Positions 56,427 to 64,000 of a stretch of DNA of 64,000 nt are shown piece by piece (positions within the stretch are counted from its first letter, which is position 1; the number at the start of each line of letters is the position of its first letter). Source of the DNA: Gossypium raimondii (taxonomy: Eukaryota; Streptophyta; Magnoliopsida; Malvales; Malvaceae); the NCBI RefSeq assembly GCF_025698545.1, contig NC_068574.1:44850014-44914013 (forward strand), in the 5' to 3' direction. The position numbers and the translations under genes are program-made. The notes under the pieces were generated by a model that saw only the letters and a program-made list of their open reading frames with translations, did no database searches and had not been told where the DNA came from.

Positions 56427-57057
56427 AAGCTTCCATCAAAAGTATAAACATCAAGAAAACATCAAGAGTGATATGGTAATTTTTCTAAACTTCAACAATT
56501 TCATAAAATAGTCCCTATACTTGTTAAATATCATTACAATTAACTCAAAAACATGAAATTCATGAAGAAATAACCAAGAAACCCTTACATGCATCCAAGA
56601 ATAGAAAAATCGAAGCTCCCAGACCTTAGAACAACGGTGTTTCGGCCAAACAATAAAGAGATAAAGAAGATGATAACCCCCACTATTGTTTTGTTTTATT
56701 TTTATTATAATTCTATATTTTAACTTTTTTATTAATCAATAACTAATAAAATTCTTAGTTTATTAAGCTTTTACCATCCATCTAATTTTAAAAAGGCTTA
56801 ATTGCCATTTAAAACCATCCAATCATACTACATAGACAATTTAAACCAAAACACTAATAGCTCTTGACTTTCGCACATTTTATAGTTTAGTTCTTTTTAA
56901 TTAATTAACTAACTAACCATTAAAATTTCATAACCAAAATTTAATACGACACTAATGACTTCGTAAATATTAAATAGTTAATATTTACAGATTGAAACAT
57001 CGAAATTAGGATCCCGAAACCACTATTTTCAACACCACTAAAAAACGGGTTATTACA

Positions 57058-57927
57058 CTATGTCTTCCTGACGGGCTAAGGGGTGTTACATATAAGGTAC
57101 TCCCAAAATAGAGTCCAAAAGCTCGAGACATGATCGAAACATTAAGAAGTGTTCCATCTAGAAGTTTTGAATGTGTACAATTTACAAATTTTGAATCTTT
57201 GAGCATTGAACTTTCACTCATCATCTTGGATCAACTTTAGGCTTAGTGCATTTAATCTCATGGTTCCATGTATTGACATCTTCTTCCCAAACCTGTTTTA
57301 CCTGCAAATTCCACATGAAATATTTTATTGAAATTAAATGTGTGAAAAACATTAAAGACACATAATATTTAAAATACAAACAAAAAAAAATAATTCAAAT
57401 CACTAAAATGAATTTAAAAAGTATAAAAACACTCAAGAAACTTAGCTAATCTAAGTAAGATATAGTCCAAAGTAATCATATGATGATGAATTATCAGTTG
57501 TGTTGCGACTCTGAAAGCTTGTGTTGCGACCCAACTGTCATTCCTAATGTTTTTGGGACTTCAAAGGGATATCCTGCACACTCAATTAAATCATTAAGCC
57601 ACCTTAAGACCGGCATTGGCCTGATAGGTCAACTAGCTCAAAATAATGAGTAAAAATGCTTATTTTGCAATATTTTAAATCTAAACTAAGAAATGTGAAA
57701 ATAAAATAAAATAGATTAAAATGACTAGAAAACAAGCTCGTTAAGTGTCGAAAAGTACTTAATGTGCCACTACAATTTGTGACAGATCAATAATAAAAAT
57801 TGAAATGTATAAAATTATAAAATTAATCTCGAATAGTATAACTTATTTTAGTTATGAAAGGCTATTTTCTTAATTTTCTAACCGAGTTGGTGACCCACTT
57901 AAAGGTGGCACCAACTCAGTAAAACAC
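57058..57927. other. Junction and unassigned DNA left of the Harbinger element
   Basis: At 57060-57090 the minus strand reads TGTAACACCCCTTAGCCCG, an inverted LTR head fragment. Around 57220-57310 a minus-strand acceptor-like TTTGCAG is followed by a short frame (VKQVWEEDVNTWNHEIKC and a stop), possibly a retroelement or exon remnant. A GTGTTGCGAC direct pair lies at 57497-57530. Confidence 0.3.
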
Positions 57928-58223
57928 TTACAGCACATTTGGTTCGCTGTATTGGAATAGAGGCGTAATGGAATAGAGGTGTAATGGAATAGAGACGTAA
58001 TAGCAAATCAATTGTTTGGTTGAATGTAATGGAATAGAGACGTAATAGTAATCTTGTGTTTGGTTGAATGGAATAGAGGTGTAATAGCATAATGGAAAAA
58101 ATTAAAATGACTAGAATACCCTTAGCATAAATTTGTTTGGGTAAATGATTATTGTTATTGTTATTTAAATTTTAATAAGATTATTAATATCAATAATAAA
58201 TAATTTAATCATATTTAAAAATA

Positions 58224-58420
58224 ATAATTATTAAATATATTATAATTAAAATATATAATTTAAAAAATTCTTAATAATTAATATTCTTATATGAATTTAC
58301 TCAAATCATAATATATGATACTATAAAAGATAATTTAACATAATTATTATTAAATATATTATAATTAAAATATATAATTTAATAAAATTATTAATAATTA
58401 ATATTCTTATATAATTTAAT
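58224..58420. repeat. AT-rich tandem duplication of ~115 bp
   Basis: The text TTATTAAATATATTATAATT, continuing AAAATATATAATTTAA and TTAATATTCTTATAT, appears twice about 115 bp apart, just inside the left end of the element. Confidence 0.65.
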
Positions 58421-58429
58421 AAAACAATT

Positions 58430-58630
58430 AAGCAAAGATCCATTAAAACATGTTTTGAAGTTTGATACTACAATAGAGAATACAAACAAAAGAACCCATT
58501 TTTGAAGCACGCATACTTTTTGAAGCATATGAAATTACTGCAAGTTAGAGCATATGAAATTAAGTAGAGATCGATTAAAACATGTTTTGAAGTTTGATAC
58601 AATAGAGAAGACAAACAAAATAACCCATTT
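58430..58630. repeat. Direct duplication in the tubulin 3' flank
   Basis: A ~72-bp block with AAAACATGTTTTGAAGTTTG and ACAAACAAAA.AACCCATTTTT occurs at about 58430-58508 and again at about 58562-58632. It lies downstream of the tubulin stop codon and may derive from its 3' UTR. Confidence 0.75.
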
Positions 58631-58680
58631 TTATTAGCTGACCAATAAGTCCATTGGCAGATTTTACTTTATATTCTAAC

Positions 58681-59446
58681 CTAGTACTCATCCCCTTCAT
58701 CTTCATCTCCTTCACCAGATTCCAAGCCCACTTCTTCATAATCTTTCTCAAGAGCAGCCAAGTCTTCTCTAGCTTCAGAAAACTCACCTTCCTCCATACC
58801 CTCACCGACATACCAATGCACAAATGCATGCTTTGCATACATCAGATCAAACTTATGATCAATCCTTGAGAACACTTCAGCAACACTAGTAGAATTTGAA
58901 ATCATGCAAACTGCCCTTTGAACCTTGGCCAAATCCCCACTAGGTACCACAGTTGGAGGCTGGTAGTTGATGCCACACTTGAACCCTGTGGGACACCAAT
59001 CAACAAACTGGATGGTCCTTTTGGTCTTGATTGGTGCCACTGCAGCATTCACATCTTTAGGCACCACATCTCCTCTGTACATCAAGCAACAAGCCATGTA
59101 TTTCCCATGGCGTGGATCACATTTGGCCATCATTGAAGCTGGTTCAAATGCACTGCTTGTGATTTCTGCTACTGATAGTTGCTCATGGTAAGCCTTTTCC
59201 GCTGAAATCACTGGTGCATATGAAGACAAAATGAAATGGATTCTAGGGTATGGGACTAAATTGGTCTGAAACTCATTCACATCCACATTCAAAGCACCAT
59301 CAAATCTCAAAGATGCAGTCAAGGAAGAAATAACCAGTAAACGATCCAAACATCATAAGTATACACATACAATGCAAACAATCAAATTAAAGCCATCATT
59401 TATTGTACCTGAGAGGCCAGCCTGTTGAGATTAGTGTAATTCATTG
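58681..59446 (-). pseudogene. Alpha-tubulin C-terminal fragment (captured)
   Basis: The last 217 residues of a plant alpha-tubulin are intact from [16 protein letters not shown] to the acidic tail ending EDEGDEY (exon 59334-58681). A preceding exon piece reads YTNLNRLASQ (59446-59409). Landmarks are [53 protein letters not shown] and [20 protein letters not shown]. The N-terminal ~230 residues, including the GTP-binding GGGTGSG loop, are absent, so it cannot be a functional tubulin. The intron between the two parts keeps a CAG/GTAC donor, but the acceptor before VISS is TG rather than AG (59336-59335). The fragment follows directly after the PIRL stop codon. The C-terminal exon has no internal stop, so capture is recent or the sequence is conserved. 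Confidence 0.88.
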
Positions 59447-59447
59447 G

Positions 59448-59928
59448 TTACATGTTGTCGTCTGTATTTGCGGTCCAGAACGGCCAACAAATCGAACAAA
59501 TCCTGAACCAAAAACCTTTCTCCTTCTTTGGTGGTGATGCCTTGGTATCCCTCCTGGCAATGAGATCAACCATGAACTCAACAACAGCCTAATGTAGAAA
59601 GAAGTTGAATGAGTTAGTAGCTCATAAGAAATCAAACAGGAAAGGTCCTAGCAAGTTAAATTTGTAGCCAGATTAGCATTACCTGAGCACCCAAATTGAT
59701 TACTTCTCTTGGTGGAACTTCCAGGGCAGTCTCATCAGCTCGGAAAACTCTTAATTTTGACAATAATCTGAAAGACTCGGGTAAAACTCTGATCTGGTTA
59801 TCACTTATGTCCAACTCTTCAAGCATCTCAAAATAATTGGTCTTGGTAAGGCTCTTAAATCTGCAAAGTTTTTCCCCACATTCAATTGATCTCAAGAACC
59901 AAAATAGATATTGAAATAGGGCGATACG
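59448..59928 (-). pseudogene. PIRL-type LRR protein C-terminus (captured)
   Basis: The exon end at 59683 and the exon 59588-59448 together encode MLEELDISDNQIRVLPESFR, LLSKLRVFRADETALEVPP, REVINLGAQ/AVVEFMVDLIARRD and a Lys/Trp-rich tail with a stop TAA at 59448-59450. This matches the last leucine-rich repeat and the conserved tail of plant intracellular Ras-group-related LRR (PIRL) proteins. The intron between the exons is GT-AG and phase 0. The LRR array and the N-terminus are missing. Upstream, the frame runs without a stop into the tyrosyl-tRNA synthetase fragment; the junction lies near 59928, after IILSH. The PIRL family name is from recalled similarity and should be checked. Confidence 0.7.
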
Positions 59929-61648
59929 ATGAGACAAAATAATTTGTTTGTTTTTCCTCTTAATGTCATCACAGTACTCTCTTGCAAGCACATTAACCTT
60001 CCTTTGATCCATGCCTAACTGGCAAATGTCCGCCTGTCCACATAAAGTAATTACAGCAGCTTTAGATAAATAAAAGTTTGAATTAACTTTATAACCTACA
60101 AGAAAACATAGAATGTACACAAGCAAGGGTACAGCTTGTAAAAAATAGTCCAGAATAAACTGCAGAAAAATGGAAGGAGATCAATAGCAACAATGCTGGA
60201 GATCCTTAACAGTTGTTCTCTACTTAAACTGTCAAACTTAAAATAGCTATGTAGAGGAATATAATAGTAAATTTGGATCTTTAATCAGAAATTGGAACTT
60301 TCTTTATTTGGACACATTGAGAAAAAAATTCCAATTACTCCAATAAAAGGATACCAAATGATGTCATAATGAAAATTCTCAATTAGAAAAAGAAAATGAA
60401 ACAATGGATATCACTTAGAAAATACGCCTAATAAGCATTTATATGGTTAACAAATTGAGTAATTCGTAGAAGTAACTTGAAACAGAGTGAGACTCGCACT
60501 TTTATTGAGATTTACTTATAAATCTACCTAAAGTTCTCTAAAAGCCTTGGAATCAGGAAAGGATAAAATCCAGAGCAGAAGCACCTTAAGGAAAAATATG
60601 TCAGCACACTGCATGCATGGGTAAAGAATTTGGGCAGCTGACAACTCATCTTGCTCACTACGGCCCGTAATTTGACAACACCTAGAAAAACACATTTTGT
60701 ATTTGGAGTCAACAAAAGAATTACTACAAAATATTAAAAAAAAAACCAAAAAGATCTTATTAGCCCCACACCTCATTATCCTGGGCAGCTTGTTTCTGCG
60801 AGCTATATCCATCACAAGTGGCCAATACTCTGATGCCCTAGAGTTAATTTCATCTGAAGACCACAAGAATTCAACATTTAAAAAGAAACACAATAAATCT
60901 AAATGTAGAGCCACAGTATATGAATAAACATAGTGAATGAAAGAAGTATGTTAGAACTTAGATCTGAAAACAAATGCAGCAAATAGCATAAATTTATTGA
61001 AAGGGAAATATGCATATAACAATTGTTTAAAAAAAACAATAAAATCAATAAAATAACTACGAAGAAGCTAAAACTTTGAAGTCAAATAATCAGAAAAAAG
61101 TTAAATTGTCAAATTTCAATCATTATGATGTGTTAGGAATAAATAAACAAACCCATAATTAGCTTTTCAGATAAATCAAATCCATCAAAGAGTTGATTCA
61201 ATTCGAGATTCAATCCCTACATCTACAGAGAAATCAATATAAGAGGACTATAAAATTTTGAGGGAAAAAAACTTAAAGATTCTAAAAAAAGGAAAAAGAA
61301 AAAGTAGAATACCGAGCAATGTGCATTTCGCGAAGGCTCAAGCCATCATAGCAAATGGGTTCAGGTTTATGATTTAGAAGATTTAGCAGTTCATCCTCTT
61401 GAATACACTCTTCCCCTACACTTCTTATAATCTTGAACTTTTCTTCTAAACTCATCCTGAAACAATGATTTCAAAATATATAAATATATTTACTCGATTT
61501 CCATCTATAAAGAAATAGCAAAACAAAAAATTACAATGAAAATGACTCACTATGGAGTTGAAGAGGAGGAGGGAGGTTGAGAATCGGCGGAGAGAGACTG
61601 CATGCCGGAAGACGGTGGGGTCTGATCCGCAGGAGATTGGTCCACCAT
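59929..61648 (-). pseudogene. Cytosolic tyrosyl-tRNA synthetase N-terminal half (captured)
   Basis: Exon pieces in order are a leader exon with MVDQSPADQTPPSSGMQSLS (from 61648), an exon from 61456 with MSLEEKFKIIRSVGEECIQE and CYDGLSLREMHIAR, an exon with VEFLWSSDEINS to LPRIMR (about 60875-60772), QITGRSEQDELSAAQILYPC to ADIFFLK (60681-60585), and ADICQLGMDQRKVNVLAREY to IILSH (from 60033). These match plant cytosolic TyrRS. The catalytic HIGH-like segment PSGRMHIA is altered to LSLREMHIA by small deletions. The exon(s) with the TSAGCKVKIWVADWFAQ-type region are missing. The KMSKS half is gone. It therefore cannot charge tRNA. Most splice sites still look usable, and the last two exons are fused in frame to the PIRL fragment. 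Confidence 0.85.
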
Positions 61649-62060
61649 CGGTTCAGAGAGTACTGCGACGGCGTTGGCAAAGGGTTTACAATACAAAGTT
61701 GTGACGCCAAAGAGAGGTAAAAAATAGAAGGAGAAGACAGCGAGGAGAGTGGAGAAGAAAGCTAGAAGGAAGAAACAGAAGACGGTGGATTTTGGGTAAA
61801 ACAGAAGCGTGAATGGGGAGGGTAAACTGAAGCGGCAACTAATCTGGGCAAAAGAGAGGGATTAGAAATCGGTGGTTTTCACCGATTAGGAAAGTAATGT
61901 ATTACACGCGTATTAGCAATACATTGAACCAAACGACGGAATAAAGAGGGATTAGGTGGGGAGCCAATACACCCAACCAAACGTGCTGTTAATATATAAT
62001 ATAAATACATACATTAATAATAGTATATATATAATATTAATTTAAAGTGCAATATCAGTA

Positions 62061-62540
62061 GGCATAATGACTTATTTGACCCTCTAACTTTACCAAAAAA
62101 ATCATTTTAGCCCTACATTTATTTTTCCCCTCTTTAGCCATTGAACTTGCATTGTTTGTTAAATCACCCAAAATAGATAATAATAAAATCTATTAACTTT
62201 TCCGATGCATCATCCACTTGTATGCCAGGTTAGCAATTAATTAATTTTTAAAACTTAAAAGCATTAAAAGTATATAAAATTTATAAAATTTTAAAAGTTA
62301 AATCATTTTAAAAAAATAAATTTTAAAATTTTTTGAAATTTTTAAATTCTAAAAAATTAATTAATTGTTGTCGTGGCAATCCACATGTATGCCACGTCAG
62401 CAAAGTTAACAAACATTAATTTTTTCATCCACTTTGAGATGATTTGACAAACAATACAAGTTTAAGTGTTAAAAGAGACTGAAAATTAATAGCTAAAATA
62501 ACATTTTTATAAACTTGGAAGGTCAAATAAATCATTATAC
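62061..62540. mobile_element. Short MULE-like TIR element
   Basis: The arms starting (GGC)ATAATGACTTATTTGACC and, in reverse, TATAATGATTTATTTGACC are inverted over more than 100 bp. The inner text includes CTTGTATTGTTTGT and CATGTATGCCACGTCAGC. Flanks AATATCAGTA (62051-62060) and AACATCAATA (62541-62550) look like an old 9-10-bp target duplication. It is non-coding. Confidence 0.6.
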
Positions 62541-63780
62541 AACATCAATAAAAAATAAATATGTAACTTTTTATTTTAGGCTTAAAAGTACAAAAGGCCC
62601 TTAAGAAAAAAATGAAAAAAAATCAATTCGAGCCATTGCACTAAATTTGTACCTAATTGAGCACGTATCATGAACAAAAAAAAAATCAATTAAGCCCCTC
62701 CATTAACAGCTTTCATCTTTGACCATGTTGATCGTTAAAATAAATTAGCAAATCAATTAGATGGTGGCACATGGCACCTCCTAATTTAATTTTATATTTT
62801 TATCATAAAAAATCATTAAAAATTATAAAAAAATTAAAAATAATAAATTTGATATAAACTTATCGAACTTACAAAAAATTATAAAAATTATAAAACATCA
62901 TCAAAATTTATAGATATTATAAAAAAAATTATAAAATTAAAAAGCATATAAAACATATTTAAAGTTTTATAAAAATTATAAAACTTATAAAAATATAAAA
63001 AATTCAAAATTTTCTAAAAAATATAAAAAATTATAAATCACAAAACACTCATTTAAACCCCTAAAATAATAATGAACTCATGACATCGATCAACCGTTGG
63101 ATAATGGGAATGGTCATCAAATCATGAGAATGATTTTCATGTTGAATAAAAGATTCTTGAATAAAACGTTAATTTCTTTTTTATTGATAAATTATTATTT
63201 TTATTTTAAAATTTTTCATCTCTAGCTTTTTTAAGTACAACACGAAAGTTTGGACCTTAAAAAGTTGAAATTTGTTTGTTAAGTATTGTATGATATAAAA
63301 TATTGAAAATTGTTATATATCATTTGTTGATAAATTGTTTGGTCCTGTTGACCTTCTCTGGCTCTCCGACTGTTTAGATGAACCGACTTTCTTTACTCCA
63401 CCACCTCCTCCTCTTTATCTCCTCTCTTGTTGATACCTCTCATCAACACATTCCATTTCGCAACCATTAAGCAGACCAATTAACCATCACTATAGAATTG
63501 CAGAGGAAATGCTTGATGAGAGTTGCATTTTAACGTTTAGGTCATCTAGTTGATCAGTTTAAATTCAATTTCAAATGAACTTGATTGTGTTAACAATTCT
63601 TAATTCAAGTTTATTAGTTCTTGATTTGATAGTTTTAAGTATAGCTTTAATTTCTAGAATTCTCCCTATGATACAATCCTTGAAGAAAGATTTCATTGTA
63701 AAACAAATTTCTATACTATAACTTGATATCATATACCTACGATAAAATCCAATCTTGAAGTTAATATATTTTAGTACATA
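62541..63780. other. AT-rich intergenic DNA with TIR-type half repeat
   Basis: Around 62580-62780 there is text like the subterminal units of the element at 39899 (AAAAGGCCC, ACCTAATTGAG, TTAAGCCCCTCC). It is followed by highly repetitive AAAAATTATAAAA stretches. No gene is seen; the area at 63340-63480 is of mixed complexity but not recognised. Confidence 0.35.
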
Positions 63781-63786
63781 TAGATA

Positions 63787-64000
63787 GGGGTGTAGCTAAG
63801 GGGGGCTGACAGGGGCCTCGACCCCTTAAAATGGAAATTTTTTATTTACGCCTTTTAAAATTTTTAAAAATTTTAAAATTTTAAAATAATAAAAATTTGA
63901 TTTAATCCTTTAAAAATTATAAATATATAGGCTATTAAAATAGTGAAATTACATTTTTACTATCATAAAAATTACAATTTAATTTCACTCCCCCTAAAAA
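63787..64000. mobile_element. Left part of an unclassified repeat cut by the window end
   Basis: From AGGGGTGTAGCTAAGGGGGG the text changes to a GC-rich head (GGGGCCTCGACCCC) followed by AT-rich DNA. This looks like the start of a dispersed repeat that I have met in plant DNA, but the element leaves the window. Confidence 0.3.

Larger units (their letters stand above)
50953..57057 (+). mobile_element. Family A LTR split by a nested LTR
   Basis: It opens TGTAACACCCCTAACC and closes AACGGGTTATTACA. Without the nested LTR (53233-56426) it is about 2.9 kb, the same length as the complete copy at 44262. A CACACGG cluster lies at 51210-51500. The GAGC array is not evident in this copy. Flanks CTAAA and CTATG match at three of five bases. 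Confidence 0.65.
57931..61988. mobile_element. Pack-type PIF/Harbinger-like element with captured genes
   Basis: The left end CAGCACATTTGGTTCGCTG and the right end read in reverse CAGCACGTTTGGTTGGGTG, each followed by TATTGG, form a 25-26-bp TIR with three mismatches. TTA flanks both sides (57928-57930 and 61989-61991), the preferred PIF/Harbinger target. Further inward both ends carry TTTGGTT and GTAAT(A/G) blocks. Length is 4058 bp. No transposase is present. Instead the interior holds exons of three unrelated host genes on the minus strand (tyrosyl-tRNA synthetase, PIRL, alpha-tubulin). This makes it a non-autonomous, gene-capturing transposon comparable in principle to Pack-MULEs. Confidence 0.82.

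Noticed and set aside
58681..59349. A functional alpha-tubulin gene
   Set aside because: Only the C-terminal half is present, the acceptor is TG, and the fragment lies inside a TIR-bounded element behind another gene's stop codon.

Overview
This window is nuclear DNA from a dicot plant, most likely a mallow-family genome such as cotton (Gossypium); the genus is inferred, not proven. The supporting signs are AT-rich intergenic DNA, spliced genes with GT-AG introns, plant-type proteins, and solo LTRs of about 3 kb that open with TGTAACACCC. Host genes cover only a small part of the 64 kb. The rest is a nested patchwork of transposable elements.

Host genes. (1) An eRF1/HemK2-type glutamine methyltransferase, minus strand, 1380-2159, with a probable 5'-UTR intron. 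(2) A seven-exon gene for a 149-residue coiled-coil protein, plus strand, 23977-26530; three consecutive exons are exactly 54 nt and every intron is phase 0. (3) A protein phosphatase 2C of the PP2C40 type, minus strand, 28769-30941, with three coding exons and a 5'-UTR intron. All three look intact.

Transposon layout. 1-5400 holds short inverted-repeat elements and an LTR remnant. 5378-15961 is a 10.6-kb Mutator-like element (MULE) with TIRs of about 190 bp. It keeps a broken PB1-like transposase N-terminus and a GRF zinc-finger exon, and it has been filled with LTR and other retroelement pieces. 16078-23543 is a second MULE with a perfect 9-bp target duplication. It carries a decayed plant-mobile-domain gene and a decayed transposase in convergent orientation, separated by telomere-like repeats. 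32188-42900 holds several TIR elements, a SINE with target duplications, LINE remnants and a 245-bp tandem array. 42907-57057 is a block of LTRs nested inside LTRs, two of them with recognisable 5-bp target duplications.

The most striking object is 57931-61988. This is a 4.06-kb PIF/Harbinger-like element (TTA target duplication, 26-bp TIR core) whose interior is three captured host-gene pieces in line on the minus strand: cytosolic tyrosyl-tRNA synthetase, then a plant intracellular Ras-group LRR (PIRL) C-terminus, then the alpha-tubulin C-terminus. The first two are fused in frame across normal-looking splice sites, so the element may make a chimeric transcript.

A second theme is that most of the LTRs carry clusters of one short palindrome, and the palindrome differs between clusters (TCTCGAGA, CACACGGCCGTGTG, CCATGG-based, AGCTC/GAGC-based, GGTATCGATACC).
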